Assembly (NCBI GenBank): GCA_030704615.1
Contig: CM060733.1
Location: 33,914,001-33,978,000, forward strand
Direction: 5' to 3'
DNA length: 64,000 bases
Source of the DNA: Takakia lepidozioides
Taxonomy: Eukaryota; Streptophyta; Takakiopsida; Takakiales; Takakiaceae
This document shows, piece by piece, positions 34,701 to 47,621 of the stretch. The translations under genes and the position numbers were made by a program. Below the pieces are notes generated by a model. That model saw only the letters and a program-made list of their open reading frames with translations, made no database searches and was not told the DNA's origin. Every line of letters starts with the position of its first letter. Position 1 is the first letter of the stretch.

Positions 34701-37700
34701 TCTGGGCAGCTTCTGTTAGATCATTTAATGAAGGAATGGGGTTGCACAAAAGATCTGTTCATTTGTGGACCTGAGTTTAGATTACTTGTATGTGGTTTGG
34801 TGCAGACTCTACCAGGGGCTTTCTTGCTTATTGCACAACGGCTAAAAGATGCAAAGCTACGCCCTGACTTTAGGCAGCGGCTGCTGGTACTGTGTACTGA
34901 TGTGGGCCTGGTTGCTGAGGCCAAGAATGGCAGGTTGGCGCTTCACTTCTTCTGCTTGTTTGTGGAGTCTTGGGCTCCATGTTACCCATGCTCATCACCT
35001 GGCACTATATCATCCATGTGCATGCTCATGATGTCCACTGGATTTTGTAGTTTATCATTGGTGGAAGCTGTCTTGTTATTCATTGTGAAGTGCTGCTTAT
35101 GAGCTGTCTTGGTTGGCAGGAGTGGCGCTGATTTGCTTGGGCCTCTTCTTCCAGCAGTGGCAGAGATATGTGCTGATTTAGATCCATTGCAGGAGGTGGA
35201 TTCATCAATGTTAAAATTGTTCCGCAATTTGTGGTTTTATATTGTGCTATATGGTCTAGCTCCTCCTATCCAAAAGATACAGCATACCCCAAGGTCCATG
35301 AGCACAGGAAGCCAGGGAAGCATGAGTGTAATGCAAACAGTTGGCGGCCCTTATGTGTGGAATCCTGACTGGTCTGCAGCTGTGTGCCGACTAGCTCAAG
35401 CTACCCCACCTCTGGTGATAGCACTCTTTCCTTCCTCCTTTGTCGTGATTATGGATGAATAACATTGTTTGAGCTCTCTGAAGAACTTTGTATAGTGACT
35501 TTGTATACTATCTAAGAACCTTCCTCTCCTATTTCATTGTATATATAACCTGGTGTAAGTTCTTCAAAGTTCCTTGTTTTACTTGTCCGGAGTATCAAGT
35601 ACCTGATCCAGCTTGATGATTTTGTCATTGGGGTACGTTTGGCATTGAATGGACTGGCCAACCACAAGCTGTCACCATGCACATTTCATGCATGTAGGTG
35701 ACTTAGAACTATGTTCATATGTACTTTAACATCTAAGTAGATGGAAGGGGCCAGGGAATTGCTTGCATGGTATCAAACCCAAGAATTGTGAGTCTGGGTT
35801 TGTACAGTGGCTGAACACCTGCTCCCATTTACAGATGATTAACCTACCATGTATTGATGTTTTTTGGCTTTAGGTTGTAAGTTCCGTCAAATGGTTGGAA
35901 GATGAGCTGGAGCTGAATGCGCTGCATAATCCTGGCAGTCACAGAGGATCCTGCAATGAGAAAGCAGCTGTCGCTCAACGCAGTCTCCTCTCTGCTGCAT
36001 TGGGTGGTCGAGTTGATATTGCATCTATGGGCAGCATTTCAGGTACTACTTATTGCAATGATTGGCGCAGATTGATCAAAGCACTTCCTGTTTTTATATA
36101 TACAGCTGGTGTGGGTCTGTTGCCTTCATTTTCACTTCAGGATATACCCTTGGAGTGGAACCTGGTCACAACTGGAGGTTGAAGGTGCTCTTCTTGAAGC
36201 ACACACATCAGTGGAGGGTCATCTGCTTTGTACTGCTCCAGACTTCGGATCTGGGGGGTAGCCGCACATCTGGACAGGCTCCAAACGATGAGTCCCATGA
36301 AACATTAGGTTTTATGGATCTCCATGACTGGATCCATCACTTGGTTGTTGAGTTGGAGATATCCTGGCCTTGTATGCAAATCCCTGAGGCAAAATTTACA
36401 CGTCAATCAATCGAAGTGGTTTTGGGAGGTTGGACATAAGAGGTTCATCAAAGCTTGGGCCTGGATTTCTTGGGTTTATTATCCATGGACGTTGTTGTGA
36501 TGCTCAGCTTCTGTAGTGGTTGTGGATCAGGTGTGAAGGCAACTTACCTTCTAGCAGTTACTTTTTTGGAGATTTTACGCCTGAGTCACCATGGAGGGGT
36601 TCTCAGGGGCACGTGGTCAGAGGGAGAATGTAGAAGTGCGCTAAGTTGCACATTTGAGTATTTGGAGACCCCAAATTTGATGCCTGCTGTCTATCAGTGT
36701 CTAACGGCAATCGTCCACCGTGCCTTTGATGCTGCTTTGACATGGCTGGTACTTCCAACTCATTTGATTACTGTTGGCTGGTTTGAGCCTCAGATAGGCT
36801 GATTTGCATTGAGGTGATGTCCCACCAGCCAATTTCATGGGGTGTTCAGAATGTCTCTAATTGTAGCAAGATTACTGGGCATGGTTTTTATGGTATTTTA
36901 TCCATTTGTTAAAATGCCTATGGGCAAGTTGAAATCTCGTTTTTGAGCATGTGGGAGGTTGTGGGTTGTGCTCATGTGATGTTAGTCCTCCTGAAGGTGT
37001 CCAAGACAAAGAACTGGTGCAGTGTTTTAACGAGCTTGGCAGCTTACTGGAGGATGTCTGATTCACTTTGCTGAGGCGTTCTACATGACAAGGGTGCCTA
37101 CTTTTGCAGGAAGAGAAGGCTGCATCAAGTGGGAAAGAGGTGGAGGAGAAGGAGGGAGTGCTGACTGCACACGCCTGTTTCCTCATCAAGCATGAAATGC
37201 ATCATAATGAGACTGTTCGTGAAATTGCTGACAGTCTCCTCAGTCAGCTCAGGAACCGATTGCCACAAGTATGTTGGTGTGTTTGAAAGATGAAGGAGCA
37301 GAAGCTTTCAACCTGCTTCCCTCTTTTTCCTTTGGCTGTTTCCTATCTCTCTCCCTCTCACTCCCCTCTCGTTCAAGGACATTGTCCCTGCACCTCTGTC
37401 CACCTCTCCCCTCGCATAGGTAGTGTCTGTCCCCTTTAGTTCTGCCCAAATGGGCGGGGGGCTATGGCCACAAGGCTATGGCAAACAACGTCTTATTGAG
37501 TACGTTCTTCTCTCTCTTATTCCACCAAAACTGGGCGCTGGGTCTATGGCCAGAGATTCTTTCTCCAGGTGTTGAGTTCTCCAGTTGTAACTGGATGTGC
37601 ATCTACAAAAAGTGGTTCAAACAGCTAAACACAAAGCTTTAGCTCTCCCTCAATTTTTCTGCTGCAGAGGGATTAATCTGAAGCAAAAAGGTCCATGCTT

Positions 37701-40700
37701 TGCATCGTTATTAGGCCTACCTTGGAGTACACATCTGCCTTGGGAAGGCAACTCCAAATTGGCTAAAGCTTTAGAATCCATTCTGCTTTCAGTGCTCAAA
37801 CAGAGCATGTTGGTGTGCTCTTGAACAGCTAACATGGCTGTCGGGGGCGAGTTTGGCATTATGCCCTTGAGCTCTTGGCATGATGAGTTCAAGGTCAGAT
37901 GGTGGGGTCAGTTGAATCGCATTCCTGATATCAGATATCCTACCAGATACAACTGGAGGAGAACTCAACACCAACTTAGCCTGTTTAATAGAAATAGAGT
38001 CCTGTAGCTAAGTCTTGGTGGAAGGGAGATTTTCAAGTCCGTTAGGCCGGAAGAATTGACTCTGCCAAATGAAGCTGAGTTGGAGACTGAATTGTCTAAG
38101 GCCATGTCGAAAGCAGGAAAATGGTCTGAACAAAACAAAGTAACGCATAAAACTTCCCTGAACTTGTTTCCAACCTGGGGTGAGGACCTAAGGATGACCT
38201 GAATGTAAACTCAGGGTGGGGAGTCTACCTTTGACCAATAATTTGATGCATAGAGGAAAGGGCGATTGTCAATAGCCGATGTGTGGGTGGTCTGAAGACA
38301 AATATCCATTTTCTGATACAAAGTCTGGGGTATTCTCATCAGCGACCGACTATCCCGCGGTTTTGTCTTTTGGTTCCTCTCTTTGTTTGAGTAACTTCCA
38401 TCTCTGTTTGTATGATTGTAACCCGCTTAATTGATTATTAATAGAAGACTTTTGGGGCCCATGATTTTTCCTTATTCAAGTTTGGGCTGCTCATGAACTG
38501 TGTGCGCCTTTGGTCATTCATTAGTTTCATTATTATGTGGTGTTGATTATTGGTTCTGATGATCAGGTACTGTGGAATGGACACTGCCTAGAGGCACTGC
38601 TGTGCTTGTTGTCTGAGCAGCCTGTGGTAATACCCAGTACGGATGCTGGGTCAGTACTAGCCACTAGGTCTCTCATGCATCAGCGGGTGCGCGAGTGGGT
38701 AACCTATGCTTTGCTGCTTGCTCCATCCACCACGCAAGGCCTCTTACAGGTACACACCCTTCCCAGTCTGCAGAGGTCCTTCAACCTGAGTCGTGATTGC
38801 TCCTGGTTACTTACATCAGAGAAGCGAGAGACCCTTCTGCTATTTACTCCAGATACAGCACAGCTCTTGGTGCACATGTGTTTCTCTGCTTTTACAGGGC
38901 CCTTTCTCTGGCAGCTTTGCAAAGCTCTGGGAGAGATGTGAGGAGGTAAGAGTCCATCTATAGTGAGGGGATTCGTGCTCCTTTGTGTTTAGCGACTTTG
39001 GGTACCCCCCATACTCCAGGTCGGAAGCGCAGGAAGAGGCAGGGCCGGGTCAAATTTCGACAACACTGTCTAGGCTGAAGGGTAACCATGTGGTGAGGAA
39101 TGTTTGAGCAGGAATATGTTCGGCACGTGGGCACAGGGCACAAGGTGTCCCACTCAAGCGACATAATTGCACTGTTGTCAGAGATTCGGCTTGATCCAGG
39201 CAACTCTACTATGGCCACTGTGCCTGCCGTCACAGCAGCTGCCGCAGCTGCTGCTGGTGGTGACATGGGCAGCATGGAGGTGCTTTCCATTGGAATCACA
39301 AGTGCCAATGTAAAGTCAAATTACGCTGGCGAGATAGCTGGCATGAAACGGCTTTTTGGTGTTGGCTTAGGTAATCTAGCTCCCCATTCCAAGATGGTGG
39401 CAGGAAAGTGGGGGGTCGCTGGTACAGTTGGCATCCAAGATAAAAAACACGATGAGGAGTCACTACATAGTATTCTAATTGATCGGTTTGTGCAACAACT
39501 TCAACAATTTGTCACAGATGCACAACATGGCCACCATATTGATGGTGAAAAATTTCGTGAAGCCTGCTTGCAAGCTGCTGCTCTTCTTTTATCGGACATG
39601 GTATGACTCTTGTTGCCTTGGCATCTTGTGGGATTGTAGGGTAGGATGACCTCATTCCTAGTGGACTTGTAGGCGTGGTACTGGGAATGTACTAGTGAGC
39701 TAATGCACATTCTGTGTTGGTGTCCTCCTGTGCAGGATTTATGCCAAGAGGTGGTTTCAGAGGGAGCTTCACAGCTACTGCGCTTGCTGTGTTGGTGTCC
39801 CGCGCATTTATTCACAGCTGGAGTGATGGAGACGGGGGTGTTTGTGTGGACGTGGCTTCTGGCGGCAGCCCCTAAGTTGGGGTCACTGGTGCTAGCGGAG
39901 CTTGTAGATGCATGGCTCTGGACAGTGGCCAGCAGTCGGGGACTGTTTGCATCAGGGGTGGAAAACTCAGGGCCAGCAGCACAGCTCCGTCCCCAACTCA
40001 CAGCTGGGGAGCCCACACCTCCTCCCACTCAAGACCCTGTTGGAGGAATCACTGCACACCGGGTGTGGCTTGGTTTCCTCATTGACCGTTTTGAGGTGAG
40101 ACGCTCCAATTTGCAATTTCTCTGAAGTAGGTTCTATGTCATCATGCAGTGCTGGGTATTCTCGGTGAACGTGAGGACTTGCAGTGTTGCAGAGAAGTTT
40201 CGAATTGTGACTTGCATCCTTGAACCCCATCTTTCCCGGAACGTGTATGTAAACCATTCATCCAACGATGTGAAGCAGAAATTTGGGTGATAGCACTAAT
40301 ACCGAGTGTCATTCTTAACCGTTCCTTGTCATACTGAGATAGCTCATGGGAGAAGTGATCCCGGCATTGCTTTCACTGAATATTTACGTGGGATCTTGAC
40401 TTCCATTGTGCTAAAACCTTCACCTAAATAGCAGTGGGGCTCCTATTTTGTTGCTCCATGGAGGGTACATCGTATGTGAAGTTGTTGTGTTGCTTAGCAT
40501 GTCATGCAAGGAGTGGGGGTGGATAGGTGCTTGTGGAAATCAGCATGCAAAGTACGGGTCTTATAATGAACTCCCAAAAATTGTTTCTGGACTTCAGGTT
40601 GTGAGACACAGTGGAACTGACCAACTGCTGCTCTTAGCACGCTTGATGCAAGGGTCCTTGCGGACACCATCTCACTTCTCATCTCATCCAGATGCTGCCG

Positions 40701-43700
40701 GTGCCTTCTTCACACTCTTGCTCTTGGGTCTAAGGTTGTGCGATTGCCTACTCCAAATTGGCCCTCGTACTGGGAATGTTGGCGTGCACTTGCTTCGGGA
40801 TAGTATTTACAGGTATATCCAATTTGTCTTAATGATCATGCCTTCATCAAAAGTGGTTGCATTTTCAAGACAGCAATTGTGGAAAATTGGCAACGATTAC
40901 TTCCTTGGTGGCCACATGTTCTTATCACAAAAGGATCGGATTTGCGTGTCAGGTTATCAAATTCAAGAGACTACGTTGGCCTTAATTTGTGGAATAAAAG
41001 TGTCATTGTTCTCAGCCATGCATGAATATGTTTGGGTGTTGATGGAGAGGGGTGCTTATGTGCATGGGGATGTCAGAGCTGCATTTGCATGGTTTGCAGT
41101 GGAGCCTGGGTGGTTCGAGACAGACACAGAGGGCATGGCCGTGGCAGAAGCACAGGCAGTGACTACTTTTGCCCGACAATTAGCTCTCGACAGGCCTGAG
41201 AGCAGTGGCCAAGAGGAAGCCAGACGCACTTCACGAAGTGGGCCTTTCGCTGGCCCAAGTGGTTGCTTGCAGGTGGTTTATATATTCTGACATAAGAAAG
41301 TTGTACACAACTGATTTTCTATCTCATTGCTTCTGATCACCACGAGTACGTCTGATTAGTTTCTAACTGATATGTACAACTCCCATCAAAGCAATGTAGG
41401 GCATGGTTTTGCTGAACTAGTTAGGCTGTGGTACTGCTATGGGATTTCATAGACACTCCCCAATTTATCTATTGATATGCCATCTCAACAATAGCTGGTG
41501 TCTTAACAGGCAATTGATGAACACCCGGTGTGGGGAAAGGTGGATAATGAACTACTTGCAAGGGAAAGGCGTAAGCAGTTGCTGTTGGTCCTTTGCCAAC
41601 ATGAAACGGACAGGCTGGACACTTGGGCTCATCCACTAAAGTAAGGTCCTCTTGGCAATACCCCCGTGGTTGTCTAGATTTCTCTCTGTTTTGGGGGACT
41701 CGACCATGTCAAATCCTCTGTCCTCTTGTGTCATAGGCTAGAAAACTACCCATTTTTCCAAGGATGGTCGTACAAATGCATCCAACAGATGGCCCAGTGG
41801 TTAGGGCGCAACGCCTTACAAAGCCACATAGGATGTCACTCATTATAGCCAACCCAGCCATAAAGGCGGTGGGGGGGGGTGGTGTAGCCAAGTCAACGGG
41901 AGACCTAATGTGTGGGTCCTTTTGAGTCCTTGGGGGAGGTTTAGGTGACCGCCTCGTCCTTGTTACGGCCGTTAGAAGGTGTCCACCTTCCAAACAAAGG
42001 CAACATCCCTTTCCTTTGGGGTGAACTGACATCATTTACGCCTGATTCGGCAGAAGTCTTCCTATCTGTCTCTCTCTCTAGTTGTACAGTAATTGCCCGA
42101 TGTGCGGGCAGCCTGAAGACAATATTCATTTTCTGATACATTGTCCGAGCTATTCTCAACAGCGAGTGACCCTCTTCAGGACCCTCAAGAACATTGTCCT
42201 TGCACCTCTGTTCACCAACTACCATAATCTTGAGGCTGAGCTTAAAGCCCTGGCCCTGTTGGAGTCTAATTGCTGGACATAGCAAGTTGATGCTTGTGTG
42301 AAGGGCTTTCTAGAGGATATCTGGAAAGCCTGAACTAATTGTCTCTATCAAGGTAAGTCACACACACCACTGGAGTGAGCCCCTGACATGACAAAGAGAA
42401 CTGCTCCGTTTTGTTCTGCCCAAACTGTGCACGGGTCTATGGCCACAAGGCCAAGGCAAACAACGTCTTATGAGTACATTCTCTAGTTGTACAAGCAACA
42501 CTCTTTAGAAATATACCAGTAAATTTCTTTGTCCATGGCCAGCTCTGGGGAGATTTTAATGTGCCTCCATTCCCTCAGTGGCAACAACTTCATGGGCAGA
42601 AACTTGATTTGTGGCTGATGTGGTGAAGGTCTAGAAATCTTGCTGAATAGCTTTCAGAATCCAACAATTTTGCTAATGAAGATGTTCTTGTCTTGAGATG
42701 TACTCGGCTTCTGTGTAGCTCTGGTTACTCTTCACAAGAGGGTAAGTGGTCGACATTGTCTCAGGCATTGGAAGCAGCAAGTGCTTAAGACGAAATCCTT
42801 GTTGCAAGGACATATGCATGAAATTGTACAGACTAATGTACTGAGCTCAAAATAAGTTGTAGTATTTAGGTCACTCTTAATTTAAGAAAGCTACAACTGT
42901 TTTGGCAACTTCTGGTCTTGCAAATGCTTTGTGCAGAGTAGTATCACAGTGAACTGATCCAGATGTCATGTTGCGCTTGCGTGATCATTGTGATTATCTT
43001 TTAGGGAGATCATGGGGCCGCGCTTTCGATTTAGTTTGGAGCGATGGGCTGATCATGTGAAGACAGCTTGGGCAGTGGACCCTCGCATTGCTCTGGCCCT
43101 TGTGGCCAGATTTCCTGGTGCAATTTCTCTGAAGGCGGAAGTTTCTTCAATGGTGCAGGTGTGGCTTCTTCTGTAATCAGTAGAGTGAAAGGATTGTGTG
43201 ACACTGGCACCTCATTTTACTAGCTGTGCCTGCCAACCATTTTCTCAGGACACTTGGAGATTTTTACCAGACTCTTCCTATGAAAATGTCCACACTGCTC
43301 CCCAAATCATCCTATTACTGGTTCCTTCGACAGTTTCAGAATCGTTTTTATGATGAGTTTATATCCCTTCTATCTGAGAAGACTTGAAATCAAGTACGTA
43401 TCAAATATGCAGGTCAGTGTTGTGTGCAATGGAGGGAGACAACCTAGCAGTTAGCCTGTTGGACTGCTCTCGCCTAGAGTTGGTGACATGACCTGATAAT
43501 GAAGATTCTTGAAAGTTTATATACACTAGGAAGCCCTTTACTGGCAGCAACCAGACTAATTGTGAAGCAGAGAAGTAGTTACATATAGTATTTGAGGTAT
43601 GCCTGTCAGCAAGTGCTAGCTATGGAAAATCAGCACCAGTGGTCGTCCAGGGTGTGAGTTGAAGCCAGGCTGGTTTGATGGGTTCGTGATGCATGCAGGC

Positions 43701-46700
43701 ACATATACCAGAGCTCACCCAGATACCTGGTGCACTACCGTACTTTGTAACACCCAAGGCAGTGGAAGAAGACTCGGCTGTCTTGCACTGGCTACCCCAC
43801 TGGGCACCCTGTTCCATTACTCAAGCTCTAGATTTCTTAACTCCCCAATACAAGGGCCACATCCGCGTCATGGCCTATGTTCTTCGCGTCCTGGAATCGT
43901 ATCCTCCTGAGAGGGTCACCTTCTTCATGCCCCAGCTTGTGCAATCCCTTCGCTACGATCAAGGAGTTAGTCTCTCTCCTCTCTCTCTCTATCTCTTGCA
44001 TCGTCTTATGACTACATTCTCTCTTGCATTGTTTCCAGTTTGTGACATGGGTGAGGACCTTAAGGATGATCTGAAGGGCCTACCTACCCTCGGGACCAGA
44101 CTGAAGCTTAAGCTCAGGGCAGGGATTCTACTTTTGAACAATAAACAGATGCAGAGAGGAAATGGAGATTGTCAATGCCTGATGTGTGGGCTGCCTGAAG
44201 ACAATATCCATTTTCTGATACCATGTCCAGGGTGTTCTCATCAAAGAGCGACCCTCTTCAGGCCATCAAGAGCATAGTCCCTGCATCTCCGTGCACTAGC
44301 TTTTAAAATGTTTGCACTGAGCCTTAAGCCCTGGCCCTGGGGTCGAATTGCTGGTCTGCTCTCACACAGGAGACTGATGCTTCTGTGAAGGGCTTTCAAG
44401 AGGAAATCTGGAAAGCCCGAACAAAGTGTTTATATCAAGGTAAGTCCACTACTGGAGTCAACCCCTCACAAAGGTAGTGTCTTGTTCCGCCCAAACTGCC
44501 ACACTTCTACACAGCAAATGAGCTTATGAGTACATTCTCTTGCATTGTTCCACCCAAACTGGGTGTGGGGTCTATTGCCATAAGGCTACTGCAAACAACG
44601 TCTTATGAGTACATTCTTCTCTGTTGCACGGAGGCCTTGTGCATGCTAAAGAGGATTTTTCATTCCTGATCTCCAAAACACGTGGAGTGTTCCCTGGTCA
44701 ATGACCCTGCTTGATGCTCCAGTTAATTATCAAGTGCTTTTATCTGAAAAAGGAAATGGACAATCTAGACCGTTACAAGCTCATTCTATATGAGGCCCGT
44801 TCCTGACATTATTTGATGGATTTGGTGCAGGAGCTAGTGGAAGGGTACTTGATGGTTGCCGCACAACAAAGCAATTTGTTTGCGCATATTTTGATATGGC
44901 AGCTTCAGGTAGGCACGCACCTACTCAAGGGGCCCGAGGTTTTTGTAGAAGATTGTTTACCGTCCAAATGTCGTCTTTATTTAAAGCTGATCTGATGGTT
45001 TCTGTAATTGCAGGGTGAGGAGCTACCACCTGAAGAAGCAGGAAAGGAAGCTACTGTGGGCAAGGTATGTATTCATCCCTGAAACTGGGACCGTGTTTGT
45101 ATTGACGGAAAGCTGGTATTGACTCTCTTGCTTGTTTTTGACTGGTAGGACTGCTCTATTATAGGGAATAGGGCCCAAGCCACCAGTAATATTGTAAAAT
45201 TGCATGGCAGGCAAATGCGCTGTATGAGATAGGACCTAGGGTGAAGCAGCGGATTATTGACGGTTTCACCCCAGAAGCCCATGATGTTTTCATCCGAGAG
45301 TTTCGCTTCTTTGACAAAGTGACCTCCATTTCTGGGGTACTTTACCCCTTGCCCAAGGATGAACGTCGGGCAGGCATTCGCAGGTGAAGATTCCTGCTCT
45401 GATTTTTGTCTTGTCGCTGTGAAGGTTGCATCATCTGTCTGTAGTATCAGCTGTTTCAAAGCAATAAAAATGTATGTGCTCAACATCACACTTCTATCAG
45501 GTCAGTCAGGTAGGGCTGGTCTAGTGTCTCTGTGGTTTATCTCTTAGATGATCTATCAGTACATGAAAGTTGCATGGAATGGGACCTGTGAGTCACTGTG
45601 GGATCTTGCCTTGTGGACTTGGATAGGGAGCTGGAGAAGATAGAGGTGGAGGGAGAAGACTTGTATCTGCCAACTGCACCCAATATGCTTGTCAAGGGTA
45701 TTGAGGTGGACAGTGGCATCCCATTGCAGTCAGCGGCCAAGGTGCCCATCATGATTACTTTTGATGTGATCGACAAGGATGGTGACCCACAGGATGTCAA
45801 GCTCCAGGCCTGCATCTTCAAGGTTGGTTTGGTTGTGTGCATGTCAGGGTTCTCATCCTACTATGATGATAGTGATTGTGAAGGTCATACTGGCTGTACT
45901 ACGTTACAAAGGTAAGTATCCCTGGGCATGTATGGCTGTCGTAGTTCTCAGCTTTCAGATGGGAAAGCCCAACAGCAGTCAGGTTTACAGTGTGGTGATG
46001 TGCTGCAGGTGGGAGATGATTGCCGGCAGGATGTGTTGGCTCTGCAGGTCATAGCACTCTTGAAGAACATATGGGAAGCAGTGGGTCTCCACCTTTATCT
46101 CTTTCCATATGGAGTTCTTCCGACTGGTTATGGCAGGGGCATCATTGAGGTAGTTCCATTGAGGAAGTTTTTCCTTTGAAGTAGCTGCAGCAAGGTGGAC
46201 ATTTGCTTTTGTCTTTGTTTATTAACAAACCCATGATGCAGAAAGGTGCAATTAGCTGCAATTATAACTGGTTCTCTGACAATCCTGGCTGTTGTTGCAG
46301 GTGGTACCTAACAGTCGTAGTCGAAATCAAATGGGAGAGGTGACAGATGGGGGTTTGTATGAACTTTTCCAACAGGAGTATGGCCCTGTGGGCTCTGCAC
46401 GCTTCGAAGCAGCTCGTGACAACTTTGTTGTGAGCAGTGCTGGTTATGCCGTAGCGAGCCTTTTACTCCAGCCCAAGGATCGTCATAATGGCAATCTTCT
46501 GTTTGACAAGTACTCCCTTCTTTGCTCTTCTTCCAACTCAGCTCACCAACTGTCACAAGCCTTCACTATCTGAGATAATAAGGAACCCAACAGCCCTCTT
46601 GAGCTGCTGAGTTTTAAAGCTAAGGGAAAGCTTATGGAAATTACTCTGGAAAGTATGTCCAAGATAATGATGTTTTGTCATGGGAGCCTTGGGGTCTGAT

Positions 46701-47494
46701 GGTTTGTTGTACCTTTGAGGACACTCAACTTTGTCCACACATTGATGCAGTTCAGCATTTAGCCCTCCAAGTATTGATTTGAAGATGTAAGTAAGAAGCA
46801 TTCAACAAGTGCTGTGCAGGTTTGCCACTTAGTACTGGCTGAGGATTGACAGAACTTGTGGAATGGCATGATCAGTGAGGGGAGGTTGGTGCACATTGAC
46901 TTTGGCTTCATATTGGAGACATCTCCGGGAGGTAATTTGCGCTTTGAGAGTGCACAGTTCAAGTTGAGCCATGAAATGACACAGCTCCTTGATCCTTCGG
47001 GAGTGATGAAGAGTGACACTTGGCACCGCTTTGTCAGGTCTGCATTCTGTCTCTCCGCTCATCTTCTCCATGTGCTTGAAAGGGTCTTGGCCGAGTACGC
47101 AAGCAGTCAAATATCACTGTGTGTGTTCACGGGATGTTAGTGCTATAGCGTAGAATTTGCATTGAATCAGGATTGAAAAATATTGCAGTTCCTCCTGACA
47201 TCTCCAAAGGAATTTGGGTGTTGCATGGATGGCAGTTTGTGTGTGAAGGGGTACTTGGCAGCCAGGCAACACATGCACGGAATTGTGAGCACAGTACTTC
47301 TCATGGTTGATAGTGGGCTGCCGTGCTTCAGTCGAGGTGATCCAATTGGCAATTTCCGCAAGCGATTTCATCCGGAAATGAGTGAGCGTGATGCTGCCAA
47401 CTTCATGATCAAGACTTGTGCTGATGCATACAATAAGTGGAGCACTGCTGGCTACGATTTAATTCAGTACCTGCAGCAGGGCATTGAGAAATAG
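31787..47494 (+). CDS. PI4KA1: Phosphatidylinositol 4-kinase alpha (type III), 2,067 aa, 27 exons, intact
   Basis: It makes PI4P from phosphatidylinositol at the plasma membrane. Exons: 31787-32857, 33239-33607, 33745-33897, 34138-34308, 34523-34681, 34806-34933, 35120-35414, 35874-36042, 36531-36748, 37110-37268, 38567-38749, 38898-38945, 39112-39600, 39736-40095, 40598-40812, 41077-41272, 41510-41640, 43005-43158, 43699-43965, 44831-44908, 45014-45064, 45211-45383, 45627-45822, 46009-46149, 46301-46509, 46876-47037, 47236-47494. All phases agree. The start MRALTELCDVLAE matches the plant family, as does the helical region (LNVIPLLADM, LPLFIESLEEGNAS, RVMAYVLRVLESYPPERVTF). The kinase domain has CIFKVGDDCRQDVLALQ (ATP lysine), KDRHNGNLLFD (catalytic loop) and HIDFGFILETSPGG (activation loop). 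It ends YDLIQYLQQGIEK. Intron 1 uses a GC donor. Length is near the ~2,030 of Arabidopsis. Several introns carry LINE debris. Confidence 0.95.
37360..37510 (+). mobile_element. LINE 3'-end fragment in PI4K-alpha intron 10
   Basis: The segment ends CTATGGCCACAAGGCTATGG, then CAAACAACGTCTTATTGAGT and TTCTTCTCTCTC. This terminal sequence is shared by fragments at 42,430-42,485, 44,565-44,620 and, inverted, 61,800-63,040. It ends in a TC-rich run rather than poly-A. Severely 5'-truncated. Confidence 0.6.
37560..38400 (+). mobile_element. LINE fragment with reverse-transcriptase C-terminal region, PI4K-alpha intron 10
   Basis: Frames broken by stops read GVEFSSCNW-type, RGINLKQKGPCFASLLGLPW, NSKLAKALESILLSVLKQSM and later RYPTRYNWRRTQ. 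The layout matches the RT thumb region of non-LTR elements ('...YASAVWAP..KLAKALES'). The same DNA lies inverted at 62,570-62,870. It ends near a degenerate zinc-knuckle block. Non-functional. Confidence 0.6.
41775..41925 (+). repeat. tRNA-headed SINE-like element in PI4K-alpha intron 17
   Basis: GATGGCCCAGTGGTTAGGGC contains a perfect pol III A box (TGGCNNAGTGG) followed by GCAACGCCTT. The expected B box is degenerate (GGATGTCACTC). It precedes a short (G)n run and the LINE fragment at 42,030. No full cloverleaf, so not a tRNA gene. Confidence 0.45.
42030..42500 (+). mobile_element. LINE 3' fragment with Cys-His zinc knuckle, PI4K-alpha intron 17
   Basis: After (TC)n, the plus frame reads CPMCGQPEDNIHFLIHCPSY, a C-x2-C-x7-H-x4-C knuckle as found downstream of RT in non-LTR elements. 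FTNYHNLEAELKALALLESN and ACVKGFLEDIWKA follow, broken by stops. It finishes with the shared tail CAAACAACGTCTTATGAGTA near 42,480. Inserted in gene sense; flanking exons are intact. Confidence 0.7.
43970..44630 (+). mobile_element. LINE 3' fragment in PI4K-alpha intron 19
   Basis: The frame directly after exon 19 reads into CDMGEDLKDDLKGLPTLGTR and CLMCGLPEDNIHFLIPCPGC, then breaks. The tail GCAAACAACGTCTTATGAGT ends near 44,620. Same family and orientation as the intron 17 copy, independently truncated and mutated. Confidence 0.7.
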
Positions 47495-47615
47495 AAAACC
47501 CATTATGCACATTCTGATTCTGGTATGAAACAGGCATTGTGGAGAGAATTGGACTCTACACGGGCCAGCTAGAGTAGGTACATGCATTTTTGGTAGTGGC
47601 ATTTGGCCCTGCCTA

Positions 47616-47621
47616 AATAAA
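47616..47621 (+). terminator. Candidate polyadenylation signal of PI4K-alpha
   Basis: AATAAA lies 122 bases after the stop codon, within CTGCCTAAATAAACCCC. Position and sequence suit a polyadenylation signal; plant signals are loose, so other sites are possible. Confidence 0.4.
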
